Shown here piece by piece: positions 22,756 to 31,392 of a DNA stretch of 34,163 nucleotides (position 1 is its first letter; each line of letters opens with the position of its first letter). Origin of the DNA: JBBQTQ01 sp038213135 (GTDB taxonomy: Bacteria; Actinomycetota; Thermoleophilia; Gaiellales; Gaiellaceae); assembly GCA_038213135.1 (NCBI GenBank), contig JBBQTQ010000022.1, positions 1 through 34,163 on the forward strand, in the 5' to 3' direction. Made by a program: the position numbers and the translations under genes. A model generated the notes under the pieces. That model was not told the origin of the DNA, made no database searches, and worked only from the letters and a program-made list of their open reading frames with translations.

Positions 22756-23616
22756 CTACAGGCCCAGGCGTTCGAGCATCGTCTCGTCGCGCCGCCAGCG
22801 CTCGCGCACCTTCACCTGCAGCTCGAGGAAGATCTCCCGGCCGAGCAGCGCCTCGATCTCGGGCCGCGCGCGCATGCCGATCTTCTTGACCACGCCACCG
22901 CCCTGGCCGACCACGATCTGCTTCTGGGACTGGGTCTCGACGTTGACGATGGCGCGGACGACCGTTTCCCCGATCTCCTCCACCTCGACCGAGATCGCGT
23001 GTGGCACCTCTTCGCGAGTGAGCTCGAGCGCCTTCTCGCGGATCAGCTCGGCCACCTGGACATCGACCGCAAGGTCCGTCCGCTCTTCACGCGAAAAGTG
23101 CGCCGGCCCGTCCGGCAGGAGCGCCACCAGCTCGTCGCGGAGCTCGGCTACGCCGTCGCCCGTCTTCGCGCTGACGGGATGAAGCGCGTGAAAGTCGCCG
23201 AGTCGGGCCGCGGTCGCCATCTGCGAGGCGATGTGACCACCCTTGAGCCGGTCAACCTTGTTCACCACGATCACCACGGGCACGCCGAGCGCGAAGACCC
23301 GCTTCGCGATGAAGCGATCGCCCGAGCCGATCCGCTCGCGGGCGTCGACCACGAACACGACGGCGTCGATCTCCTCGAAGCTCTTGTCGACAGTCCGCTG
23401 CATCCGCTCGGTCAGCGCATCCTGCGGGCGCTGGAACCCCGGCAAGTCGAGGAGCACGAGCTGCCAGTCGTCGCCGTTGGCGATTCCGAAGATGCGACGC
23501 CGGGTCGTCTGGGGCTTGTCGGAGACGATCGCGACCTTGCCGCCGCAGAGTGCGTTGACGAGGGACGACTTGCCGACGTTCGGGCGGCCGGCGACCGCCA
23601 CGAAGCCGCTCCTCAC
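22756..23616 (-). CDS. era: GTPase Era
   Basis: 286 residues from GTG 23616, overlapping the cdd stop (GTGA). Ribosome-assembly GTPase that binds the 3' end of 16S rRNA. G1 GRPNVGKSS (10-18), G2 Thr in KPQTTRRR, G3 DLPG (57-60; usual DTPG, with Leu for Thr), G4 NKVD (119-122), G5 SAK. The C-terminal KH domain contains VVKKIGMRARPEIEALLGREIFLELQVKV with the GxxG-like GMRA loop. Last gene of the lepA-to-era operon; with YbeY, also here, it belongs to 16S rRNA maturation. Confidence 0.96.
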   Translation of the reverse strand: MRSGFVAVAGRPNVGKSSLVNALCGGKVAIVSDKPQTTRRRIFGIANGDDWQLVLLDLPGFQRPQDALTERMQRTVDKSFEEIDAVVFVVDARERIGSGDRFIAKRVFALGVPVVIVVNKVDRLKGGHIASQMATAARLGDFHALHPVSAKTGDGVAELRDELVALLPDGPAHFSREERTDLAVDVQVAELIREKALELTREEVPHAISVEVEEIGETVVRAIVNVETQSQKQIVVGQGGGVVKKIGMRARPEIEALLGREIFLELQVKVRERWRRDETMLERLGL

Positions 23617-23984
23617 AGGATGAACGTGTCCGGCAGGAGCTGGGCCGGCGTGACCGTCTTCACCTCGCCGTCAGTGCCCTTGTAGGTGATCCGGTCGATT
23701 CCGAACTCGACGAGCCACTGGCGGCAGCCGCCGCAGGGTGAGGCGGTGACACCGAGCGCCTCGATCTCGCCGGGTCGCACGCCTTCCGTGACGGCGGTCG
23801 TCAGCGCCGACTTCTCGGCGCAAACGCCGAGCGGGTACGCGGCGTTCTCGACGTTGACGCCCTCGAAGATGCGCCCGTCCCGGGTTCGCAGGACGGCTCC
23901 GACGAGGAAGTTGGAGTACGGCGCGTACGCCCGTTCGGCAATGGCGACGGCACGCTCGTAGAGCTCTCTGTCTGGCTCGGTCAA
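23613..23984 (-). CDS. cdd: Cytidine deaminase
   Basis: 123 residues from TTG 23984, overlapping the dgkA-PAP2 stop (TTGA); short tetrameric type. Deaminates cytidine and deoxycytidine to uridine and deoxyuridine. Zinc ligands Cys55 (in VCAEKSA), Cys84 and Cys87 (in PCGGCRQ); catalytic Glu57. NVENAAYP gives the substrate-binding Asn and Glu. The motif CAEKSA has Lys where Arg is usual (CAER). SNFLVGAVL is the conserved N-terminal region. Sits between a lipid kinase and era, a frequent bacterial arrangement. Confidence 0.95.
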   Translation of the reverse strand: MTEPDRELYERAVAIAERAYAPYSNFLVGAVLRTRDGRIFEGVNVENAAYPLGVCAEKSALTTAVTEGVRPGEIEALGVTASPCGGCRQWLVEFGIDRITYKGTDGEVKTVTPAQLLPDTFIL

Positions 23985-24700
23985 AAGAAGAGTTGGAAGA
24001 CGAGCAAGGTCGTGAGCGCTCCGAGCAAGCCGCCAAAGGCGACTTCGAGCGCCGAGTGGACGCCGGATTCAACGCGAGTGTGGGCGACGAGCAGAGCCAT
24101 GATCAACATGATCACCGAGACGAGGAATCGGTGCTCGGTGGGACCGAGAATGTAGGTGACTGCCATCCAGCCCGCGAAGGCGAGCGCTGCATGACCCGAG
24201 GGCAGGCCGCCCCGCAGCGGCCGGCCGCGCCCGGTGTAGGCCTTGAGCGCAATCACGAAGAGGATGGTGAGGAACAGCGCGCCGATCGTGACCTCCGCAG
24301 GCGCGTCACGCAGGCGGTCGAGCACCTTCGTCCCGGAGGAGCCGAGCTCGTGCGAGAAGACGAGATAGCCGACCGCGACAGCCGTCACCGCGGCGATCAG
24401 GACGGCGCCGGCGGCGACGTCCTTCGCGAGCTTCGCGAGGGGGTCGAACGAGGTTGTCGCGACATCGATTGCCGCCTCGATCGCCGAGTTAACCATCTCG
24501 GCAATCAGCACGAACGCGATCGCGAGAATCAGCGTGATCAGCTCGACCCGGTTGACGCCGACCCACAGCGCCGCGACCAGGACGGCGATCGCGACGACGA
24601 AGTGGATCCGCATGTTGCGGTGGGTCCGCAGGACGTGGATCACGCCCTCGATCGCGTAGTTGAAGCTGTGCAGGATCGAGGGCGGCCGCCGGGCGCTCAT
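23981..24700 (-). CDS. Diacylglycerol/undecaprenol kinase fused to PAP2 phosphatase
   Basis: 239 residues from ATG 24700, overlapping the ybeY stop (ATGA). Residues 1-115 are a DgkA-type membrane kinase: FNYAIEGVIHVLRTHRNMRIHF, AEMVNSAIEAAIDV (Glu68, Asn71) and DPLAKLAKDVAAGAVLI, with three membrane helices. Residues 125-239 are a PAP2-type phosphatase: KAYTGRGRPLRGGLPSGH (motifs 1 and 2, His170) and TRVESGVHSALEV (motif 3; Arg209, His215), where SR is TR and the final Asp is Glu. Gram-positive DgkA homologues phosphorylate undecaprenol and PAP2 proteins dephosphorylate undecaprenyl pyrophosphate, so both halves may serve lipid-carrier recycling. No stop or frameshift separates them. Confidence 0.88.
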   Translation of the reverse strand: MSARRPPSILHSFNYAIEGVIHVLRTHRNMRIHFVVAIAVLVAALWVGVNRVELITLILAIAFVLIAEMVNSAIEAAIDVATTSFDPLAKLAKDVAAGAVLIAAVTAVAVGYLVFSHELGSSGTKVLDRLRDAPAEVTIGALFLTILFVIALKAYTGRGRPLRGGLPSGHAALAFAGWMAVTYILGPTEHRFLVSVIMLIMALLVAHTRVESGVHSALEVAFGGLLGALTTLLVFQLFF

Positions 24701-25071
24701 GCGTAGGTCTCCTCGCGTTGCTCCATCTCGGCGCCGTGCTCGTAGCCGAGCAGATGCAGGAGCCCGTGCACGAGCGGCCCCGCCCACGCCTCGCCGGTCA
24801 CCTGCGGGCAGAGGATGGCATCGCCGAGCTGACGCGGAACTCCGTCCGGAAGCCCCTCTCGCCCGTCAATCGGAAACGAGAGGACGTCGGTCGCCTCGTC
24901 GATGCCCAGATGATCGCGCTTCAAGACACGGATCTCGTCGGGGCCCACGAACGCGATCCCGAGCTCGCCGTCCTCGATCCCTTCCGCGGCGAGCACTCGT
25001 CGCGCCAGCTCGATCGCGCCTCGCTCGTCGACCTGGACGCCGCTGCGGTTGGCGACCTCGATCTCGACCAC
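24697..25071 (-). CDS. ybeY: Endoribonuclease YbeY
   Basis: 124 residues from GTG 25071, two bases after the phoH stop; a shorter-than-usual member (E. coli 155). Zinc site H-x3-H-x5-H: His102, His106, His112 in VHGLLHLLGYEH. DEATDVLSFPID is the conserved central strand. Takes part in 16S rRNA 3'-end maturation and ribosome quality control. The C-terminus ends soon after the metal site (GAEMEQREETYA), which suits short actinobacterial forms. Confidence 0.95.
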   Translation of the reverse strand: MVEIEVANRSGVQVDERGAIELARRVLAAEGIEDGELGIAFVGPDEIRVLKRDHLGIDEATDVLSFPIDGREGLPDGVPRQLGDAILCPQVTGEAWAGPLVHGLLHLLGYEHGAEMEQREETYA

Positions 25072-25073
25072 GG

Positions 25074-26033
<960 letters not shown>

Positions 26034-26099
26034 GCCGCTCAGTGTAGGTCGGGCCCTTTACGGCAAGCGGAATCCGACACCGTTCCGGCACAGACACGC

Positions 26100-26132
26100 G
26101 CGTTTTTCAACGCTACGCTCGCAGCGGGGAGG
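26100..26132. promoter_or_regulatory. Shared intergenic motif, phoH copy
   Basis: Plus-strand GCGTTTTTC, CG-TA-GCTC, GGGGAGG, matching 22680-22716. On the minus strand it starts with a TCCCC run and includes GCGTT-GAAA-AACGC, a hairpin the other copy lacks. It lies 67-99 bases upstream of the phoH start. The rest of 26034-26174 shows nothing else. Confidence 0.35.
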
Positions 26133-26174
26133 AGGCCAGGGACACCTACGCCCGCCGAAACGGACAAGTCCGGA

Positions 26175-26510
26175 TCAGACCTTGCCGAGCAGGTAGGCGC
26201 GGACGACCGAGCCGCGGAAGGCGCCGCTGGTCGCGGAGCACGCCGCCGCCCACTGTTGCCCTTGATGACCTCGAAAGCACGCCCAGCCGTGCGGGTTGGC
26301 GGAGCGCTCGATGAACGCCTTCGCAACCGCGCGCGCCGACGCACACGAGACGTTGCCGCTCTCCACGCGCACCGCGTACCGGTACGAGCCGTCGCCATAG
26401 GCGTGCGCGGCGACCGCCGCGCAAACGCGGCCCGGGAACGTACCCGCCGAGCCGGCCGGCGACGCGATGCCCGCGGCCGCCAGTGCGAGCACCGCGAGCA
26501 CCGCCCTCAC
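26175..26510 (-). CDS. Small secreted four-Cys protein of unknown function
   Basis: 111 residues from GTG 26510, overlapping the yqeY stop (GTGA). The start RAVLAVLALAAAGIASPAGSAGT is a Sec signal peptide. The ~88-residue mature part has four Cys (VCAAV, VSCAS, WACFR, AACSA), probably two disulfides, and the segment ARAVAKAFIERSANPHGWACFRG, which resembles small exported actinobacterial proteins with a conserved WxC-F/Y stretch. No enzyme motif is visible. Its presence between cytoplasmic housekeeping genes is unusual; translational coupling to yqeY argues it is expressed. Confidence 0.7.
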   Translation of the reverse strand: MRAVLAVLALAAAGIASPAGSAGTFPGRVCAAVAAHAYGDGSYRYAVRVESGNVSCASARAVAKAFIERSANPHGWACFRGHQGQQWAAACSATSGAFRGSVVRAYLLGKV

Positions 26511-26950
26511 GCGAGTTTCTCGCGCACGAGCTGGCTGACGGCTGATCCGTCCGCGCGACCCGCGACCTGCGGCATCACGTCGGCCATCACGCGCCCGAGG
26601 TCGCGGAGGCTCGTCGCCCCGTTCTCGGCGATCGCGTCGTCGACGATCTGCTCGAGCTCGTCCTCGGAGAGCGGCTCGGGCATGAACTCCTCGAGCACCT
26701 CCAGCTCCCGCTCTTCGTTCTGCGCCCGGTCGTCACGCCCGCCGGCGCGAAACTGCTCGATCGCTTCCTGCCGCCGCTTCCGCTCGCGCTGCAGAACCTG
26801 AAGCTCCTCGTCGGGATGCAGCGGACGCTGCAGCTCCTTCTCGGCCGAACGCAGCGACGAGAGAATCAGGCGCAACGTGTCCCGACGATCCGCGTCGCGG
26901 CCCTTCATCGCCGCGGTCAACTGCTCTTCGATCTGCTCGATGAGCGTCAT
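26507..26950 (-). CDS. GatB/YqeY domain protein
   Basis: 147 residues from ATG 26950, overlapping the HIT stop (ATGA); the upstream open frame is a shadow of HIT. Single YqeY domain: LIEQIEEQLTAAMKGRDADRRDTLRLILSSLRSAEKE, RRQEAIEQFRAGGRDDRAQNEERELEVLEEFMPEPLSEDELEQIV, GRVMADVMPQVAGRADGSAVSQLVREKL. The domain is shared with the tail of GatB, where it binds tRNA. No catalytic centre; tRNA-related binding is inferred from the family. Frequently next to dnaJ, phoH or rpsU in bacteria. Confidence 0.93.
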   Translation of the reverse strand: MTLIEQIEEQLTAAMKGRDADRRDTLRLILSSLRSAEKELQRPLHPDEELQVLQRERKRRQEAIEQFRAGGRDDRAQNEERELEVLEEFMPEPLSEDELEQIVDDAIAENGATSLRDLGRVMADVMPQVAGRADGSAVSQLVREKLA

Positions 26951-27282
26951 CCTGGCATCCCGCGCATGTTCCCACCAAGGATGTGCCAGTGAAGGTGGAA
27001 CACGGTCTGTCCGGCGCCCGCGCCGACGAAGACCATCACGCGGTATTCGTCGAGCCCGACTGCACGAGCCGTGTCGGCGACGAACTCGAGCATCCGCTTC
27101 GACTCGTCTGCACCGAACGCACCGATCTCCCTGAACGTGTCGACGTGCCTTTCCGGGATTACGAGCACGTGCGTGTCGGCCTTCGGAGCGATGTCCTCGA
27201 AGGCGAGGAAGCCGTCTGCTCGGTTGACGATCTTGCCGTCGGCCTCGCCGCGCGCGATCTCGCAGAAGATGCACTCAGGCAG
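26947..27282 (-). CDS. HIT-family nucleotide-binding protein
   Basis: 111 residues if initiated at CTG 27282, which gives the canonical beginning M-PECIFCEIARGE and has AGGAGG nine bases before it, inside the end of mtaB. The only standard start codon, GTG 27309, gives 9 extra Arg/Ser-rich residues and no Shine-Dalgarno sequence. The His triad is H-L-H-W-H (VFHLHWHILGG) and the N-terminal CIFC pair may bind zinc. HIT proteins of this type hydrolyse adenosine phosphoramidates or dinucleotides. It overlaps mtaB by eight bases and yqeY by four. Confidence 0.9.
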   Translation of the reverse strand: MPECIFCEIARGEADGKIVNRADGFLAFEDIAPKADTHVLVIPERHVDTFREIGAFGADESKRMLEFVADTARAVGLDEYRVMVFVGAGAGQTVFHLHWHILGGNMRGMPG

Positions 27283-28456
27283 CGAGGATCCCCTCCTCCG
27301 TGACGCCACGCGCCCGCACGCGCACGAGCGAGCCCACAGGCTCGTCCACGAGCCACGGCGAGTAGTCCTCTCCGTACCCGCGTCCGGGGCGGTCGACGAG
27401 CACAACATCCTCGTGCTTTCCCTGCCAGTGCCGCACGCACGCGGCGCGGGAGAGCGCCCGCAACCGTGCGCTCCGGTCGCGCTTCACCGACGCCGGAACC
27501 GGATCCGCCGTGGCCGTCGTCGTTCCCGGACGAGGCGAGTACGGAAAGACATGCACGCGGGTCAGTCCTGCGGCTTCGACGACGCGCAGCGTGTTGCGGA
27601 ACGCGGTCTCGTCCTCGGTCGGGAAGCCGACGATCACGTCGCTCGTGACGTTGAAGTCCCGCACCAGCTCGAGCCGGCTCACGTACGTCGAGGCCTTGTA
27701 GCGGCGTGCCATCGCGCGCAGCACGGAATCGTCGCCGGACTGGAGCGGCACGTGCAGATGCCGCGCCACGGTCGCCGTGTCGCGAAGAGCCGCGACGAGC
27801 CTCTCGTTCAAGTGGTTCACCTCGATCGACGAGAGCCGGAGCCGAACCAGACCGGGTACCGAACCGACCTCGCGCACGAGTCGGGGCAGGTCGACGCCCG
27901 CCTCGCGGTCCCGGTAGCAGCCGAGATTGATGCCGGTCAGGACGATCTCTCGGTGCCCTTGCGCGACGCGGCGGCGCGCCTCGTCGAGCACCGCGGCCGC
28001 ACCACGGCTTCGCGATCGCCCGCGGACGAGCGGAATCACGCAGAAGTTGCACGAGAAGCTGCAGCCGTCCTGCACCTTGACGAACGCACGGACGCGCTCG
28101 AGCCGCGACTCGGCCTGCACGCACGCGATCGCGCCGACGTCGCCGGCGACCGCCGCCGGCGTTTCTTCGCCGCGCCCGGCCAACACGAGGACGTTCTCCG
28201 GGAGCCCTGCGAACGCGTCCCCAGCGAGGTTCGCGCCACACCCCGTGACGTAGACGCGGCGGTGACTGCGTGCGGCGCGCGAGGCCGCGTGTCTCGACTT
28301 CCGGACCGCTTCATGGGTGACGCAGCACGTGTTCACGACCGCAACGTCGGCGCCGGCGGCCTCGGTGTGGCCGTCCGCGAGCAGCCGCTCCCGGACCGCC
28401 TGCGCGTCGACGTACGAGACCTTGCAGCCCAGGAACTGAACCGAAAACGTCGTCAT
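27275..28456 (-). CDS. mtaB: tRNA t6A37 methylthiotransferase MtaB
   Basis: 393 residues from ATG 28456. Radical SAM enzyme that adds a methylthio group to t6A at position 37 of ANN-decoding tRNAs. The N-terminal cluster domain has Cys11 (FLGCKVS), Cys44/45 (NTCCVT) and Cys73 (TGCGA); the radical SAM CxxxCxxC is Cys132, 136 and 139 (GCSFSCNFC). LTGINLGCY and LSSIEVNHL match MtaB better than MiaB (which has LLGQNV). A short TRAM-like C-terminus (KHEDVVLVDRPGRGYGEDYSPW...RVRARGV) binds RNA. Eleven bases after the prmA stop. Confidence 0.92.
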   Translation of the reverse strand: MTTFSVQFLGCKVSYVDAQAVRERLLADGHTEAAGADVAVVNTCCVTHEAVRKSRHAASRAARSHRRVYVTGCGANLAGDAFAGLPENVLVLAGRGEETPAAVAGDVGAIACVQAESRLERVRAFVKVQDGCSFSCNFCVIPLVRGRSRSRGAAAVLDEARRRVAQGHREIVLTGINLGCYRDREAGVDLPRLVREVGSVPGLVRLRLSSIEVNHLNERLVAALRDTATVARHLHVPLQSGDDSVLRAMARRYKASTYVSRLELVRDFNVTSDVIVGFPTEDETAFRNTLRVVEAAGLTRVHVFPYSPRPGTTTATADPVPASVKRDRSARLRALSRAACVRHWQGKHEDVVLVDRPGRGYGEDYSPWLVDEPVGSLVRVRARGVTEEGILAA

Positions 28457-28467
28457 CCGCGCGGACC

Positions 28468-29205
28468 TTACTGACGCAGGAACACATCCGCCGCCCAGCC
28501 TTCGGCCTCAGCGCGGCGGACATGGGCGAGCCCGTTCAGCCGTGGCCGCTCCGAGACGAGGTAGCCGGAGGTGACGATGCGATCGGCGTCGACCCGGCCG
28601 CCCAGCCGCTCGACGGCGGCGAGCGCGATGTTCGCGACGACGGTCTCCGCCGCAGGCAGGCCGGCGGTCAGCGCGTCGGCCTCGGCGAAGGCCACCGCTA
28701 CGTCGTTCGCCGCCGCATTGGCGCGCGCCACCTCCACCGCAGCGGCGTCGACGTCGATTCCCTGGACGGGCTCGAAACCGAGCTTCGCGGCGGCGATCGC
28801 GAGCACCCCGGAGCCGCAACCGACGTCGAGGAGGCTGCCCCGGTCCAGTTCGAGCAGTAGCTCGAGCGAGAGCCGCGTTGTCGGATGCGCCCCCGTTCCG
28901 AAGGCCCGGCCGGGCTCGATCACGACGGCCAGCGCCGCAGCCGGCGGCGTTTCCCAGGGCGGGCCGATCCAGAGCGGACCGATCTGCACGGGCTTGTGGA
29001 AGCTGCGCCAGCGCTCCTCCCAGCCGCTCTCCACGTCCGCGGACCGCGCCCCGCCGAAGGCCTGCCAGAGTCGCTCTTCCCCGGCGGAGTCCGTGTAGGC
29101 AGCCAACTCGAGGCCGTCGACACCGTCAACCTCCTCGAAGCCCTCCGGGAAGAGCTCGAGCATGACCGCGCGCGCCTCCTCACTGCGGCGGTCGGGAACG
29201 GTCAC
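28468..29205 (-). CDS. prmA: Ribosomal protein L11 methyltransferase
   Basis: 245 residues from GTG 29205. SAM-dependent trimethylation of L11. N-terminal substrate domain LELFPEGFEEVDGVDGLELAAYTD; GIDV and the SAM motif LLDVGCGSGVLAIAAAKLG; VANIALA for the post-motif; FGTGAHPTTRLSLELL is the PrmA signature. The frame continues upstream as SGLRRVSV, which looks like the usual first strand (RVSVTVP) but has no standard start codon before the dnaJ stop, so the true start may be non-standard. The dnaJ-prmA order is common. Confidence 0.93.
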   Translation of the reverse strand: MTVPDRRSEEARAVMLELFPEGFEEVDGVDGLELAAYTDSAGEERLWQAFGGARSADVESGWEERWRSFHKPVQIGPLWIGPPWETPPAAALAVVIEPGRAFGTGAHPTTRLSLELLLELDRGSLLDVGCGSGVLAIAAAKLGFEPVQGIDVDAAAVEVARANAAANDVAVAFAEADALTAGLPAAETVVANIALAAVERLGGRVDADRIVTSGYLVSERPRLNGLAHVRRAEAEGWAADVFLRQ

Positions 29206-29225
29206 CGAGACTCGGCGAAGGCCGC

Positions 29226-30332
29226 TCAGCGGAACGCGCTCTTGAGCTTCTCGAAGAACCCTTCGTCTGCGCGATAGGTCGATTCCACCTCGGAGCGCTG
29301 GAACTCCTCGAGCACGCGCCGCTGCTCGGCCGTCAGCTGGTGCGGGATACCCACGCTCACCAGCACGCGCTGATCGCCGCGGCCGAAGCCCTGCAGCACC
29401 GGCATGCCGCGCCCGCGGAGAACACGGACCTCACCCGGCTGCGTGCCCGGCTCGAACTCGAGCTCGGCTTCGCCCTCTAGGGTCGGCACGGAGATCGTCG
29501 TCCCGAGCGCAGCCTCGGTCATCGTCAGATCGACCGTCGAGAAGATGTCGTTGCCCTCGCGCACGAAGCGCGGATCGTCCTTCACGCGGACAAGTACGTA
29601 GACGTCTCCGTCCGGGCCACCGATGCCCGCGTGTCCCTCTCCGCTGAGGCGGATGCGTTGTCCGTCGTGGATTCCCTCGGGGATCTTCACCTCGAGCGTG
29701 CGCTCCTCCAGCACGCGACCCGCGCCTCGGCAGTCGGGGCAGGGATCGGCGATCACCTGGCCCTCGCCGCGACAGGCGGGGCACGCAGAGGCACGAACGA
29801 ACTCGCCCAGGATCGAGCGGGACACCTGCTGGACACGGCCGTTCCCGGCGCACGTCTGGCAGATCTCGGGGGCGGTGCCCGGTTTGGCGCCAGTGGCGCG
29901 GCAGGTGGAGCAAGGCACGGCAGCCTCGTAGGGCACCTGCCGCGTCACGCCGCTTGCGGCCTCCACGAGCTCGATCTCGACCTCCGCGAGCACGTCGGCT
30001 CCGCGGGTGCGGCGCACGCGGCCGCCGAGCAGATCGTCGCCGAAGAAGGCGGAGAAGAGATCGGTGATGTTCCCGAAGTCGAAGCTCGGCGCCCAGCCGC
30101 CCCGGCGGAGGCCCTCGTGCCCGAAGCGGTCGTAGAGCTGGCGGCGCTCGGAGTTCGAGAGTACCTCGTACGCCTCCACGACCTCCCGGAAGCGCGACTC
30201 GGCGTCGGGCTCCTCGGAGACGTCCGGATGCAGCTCTCGCGCGAGGGCGCGGAAGGCTTTCTTGATCTCCTGCTCGTCCGCGCCGCGCGGCACGCCGAGC
30301 AGCTCGTAGTAGTCGCGTCGGGTACTCGCCAT
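29226..30332 (-). CDS. dnaJ: Molecular chaperone DnaJ
   Basis: 368 residues from ATG 30332, overlapping the hrcA stop by one base (TGATG). Co-chaperone stimulating DnaK. J domain YYELLGVPRGADEQEIKKAFRALARELHPD with the HPD triad; a short linker with DFGNITDLFSAFFGDDLLGG instead of a long Gly/Phe stretch; zinc domain with four repeats (CSTCRATG, CQTCAGNG, CPACRGEG, CPDCRGAG); client-binding C-terminal domains EVKIPEGIHDGQRIRLSGEGHAG and VRVLRGRGMPVL. This is the type I (DnaJ proper) layout. DnaK and GrpE are not in the window. Pairing with hrcA is typical of HrcA-regulated heat-shock loci. Confidence 0.96.
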   Translation of the reverse strand: MASTRRDYYELLGVPRGADEQEIKKAFRALARELHPDVSEEPDAESRFREVVEAYEVLSNSERRQLYDRFGHEGLRRGGWAPSFDFGNITDLFSAFFGDDLLGGRVRRTRGADVLAEVEIELVEAASGVTRQVPYEAAVPCSTCRATGAKPGTAPEICQTCAGNGRVQQVSRSILGEFVRASACPACRGEGQVIADPCPDCRGAGRVLEERTLEVKIPEGIHDGQRIRLSGEGHAGIGGPDGDVYVLVRVKDDPRFVREGNDIFSTVDLTMTEAALGTTISVPTLEGEAELEFEPGTQPGEVRVLRGRGMPVLQGFGRGDQRVLVSVGIPHQLTAEQRRVLEEFQRSEVESTYRADEGFFEKLKSAFR

Positions 30333-31375
30333 CAGTTGTCGCCGAAGAGCTCTTCCGAGAAGCGCGAGAGCTCGGATGCGGCCGAACGGACGGAACGGAC
30401 GGCCTTCTCATAGTCCATCCGCACGGGGCCGATCAGCGTCACCGCTCCGAGCGTGCGCGTCGACAACCCGTACGCCGCGCCGACAAGCGCCAGGTCGTGC
30501 AGTGCGGGATGTCCGAGCTCGGGGCCGACGCGGATGAAGGGCCCGCGCGGGTCGAGCGACTCGGCCAGCACGTCGAGGAGCGCGCGACGCTGCTCGAGCA
30601 GCTCGAGGAGGCCGCGGTACGCGCGAAGCTCGTGCTCGCGCACGTCGTCGAGCATGCCCGCCGCGCCGCCGACGAAGAGACGCTGCTCCCCACCGGGCGC
30701 GGGATCCGTGAAGGCCGGACGCAGCACGCGCAGGAACTCCCGCTCCCTCACCCCGAGACTGGGGTCCTCGAGCCTCTGTTGCAGGCGGCGCGTACCGAGC
30801 TGGAGCCCGGTCAGCTGGTCGTTCAGATACTGGCCCGCCCAGTTCGCGAGACCAGGGTCGATCGGGTCGTCGAAGGCGAAGGCGCGCTTCGTCACCCCGC
30901 CGGCGGAGGTGATCAGCACCACCATCACCGCGCGCGGCTGCAGCAGGAGCACTTCGACGTGCCGCACCGTGGCCGCTTGTAGGGGCGGCGCGGAGACGAG
31001 CGCCAGGAGACGCGTCACTTGGGAGAGCATCTCGGTCGTCGCCTGCAGAGCGGATTCGACCTCGCTCCGTGCGGCGCTCAAGTCGAAGGGGAAGGTCGAG
31101 GGCCGCGGCTCGAGCCGCTCCAGAAGGCGATCCGCGTAGTAGCGGTAGCCGCGCTCGGTGGGGACACGGCCGGCCGAGGTGTGCGGGTGAGTCAGCAGGC
31201 CGCGGTTTTCGAGCTCGGCGAGCTCGCTGCGGACCGTCGACGGGGCGAGCCCGAGCCCAGCGCGCTCGACGAGGTGCTTGGAACCGACCGGCTGGCCGGT
31301 TTCGACGTAGTCCTCGACGACGCGACGAAGGATCTCGCGCTGGCGCTCGGTGAGGTCGATCTGTGCGGCTTCCAT
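30332..31375 (-). CDS. hrcA: Heat-inducible transcription repressor HrcA
   Basis: 347 residues from ATG 31375. Winged-helix DNA-binding domain at the N-terminus (LTERQREILRRVVEDYVETGQPVGSKHLVERAGLGLAPSTVRSELAELENRGLLTHPHTSAGRVPTERGYR in order), then a GAF-like and inserted dimerisation region, ending RMDYEKAVRSVRSAASELSRF. Represses dnaK/groE-type operons by binding CIRCE (TTAGCACTC-N9-GAGTGCTAA). No CIRCE is visible upstream of this gene; instead a small hairpin abuts the start, so any CIRCE target must be elsewhere. Confidence 0.95.
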   Translation of the reverse strand: MEAAQIDLTERQREILRRVVEDYVETGQPVGSKHLVERAGLGLAPSTVRSELAELENRGLLTHPHTSAGRVPTERGYRYYADRLLERLEPRPSTFPFDLSAARSEVESALQATTEMLSQVTRLLALVSAPPLQAATVRHVEVLLLQPRAVMVVLITSAGGVTKRAFAFDDPIDPGLANWAGQYLNDQLTGLQLGTRRLQQRLEDPSLGVREREFLRVLRPAFTDPAPGGEQRLFVGGAAGMLDDVREHELRAYRGLLELLEQRRALLDVLAESLDPRGPFIRVGPELGHPALHDLALVGAAYGLSTRTLGAVTLIGPVRMDYEKAVRSVRSAASELSRFSEELFGDN

Positions 31376-31389
31376 GGCTCTATTGAGCC
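31376..31389 (-). promoter_or_regulatory. Hairpin abutting the hrcA start codon
   Basis: GGCTC-AATA-GAGCC on the minus strand ends on the base before ATG 31375. It fills the place of a Shine-Dalgarno sequence, and no alternative ribosome site is seen. Could lower hrcA translation or melt with heat; only inference. Confidence 0.4.
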
Positions 31390-31392
31390 AGT

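Noticed and set aside
31376..31392. CIRCE operator upstream of hrcA
   Set aside because: The inverted repeat GGCTC/GAGCC with a 4-base loop does not match TTAGCACTC-N9-GAGTGCTAA.
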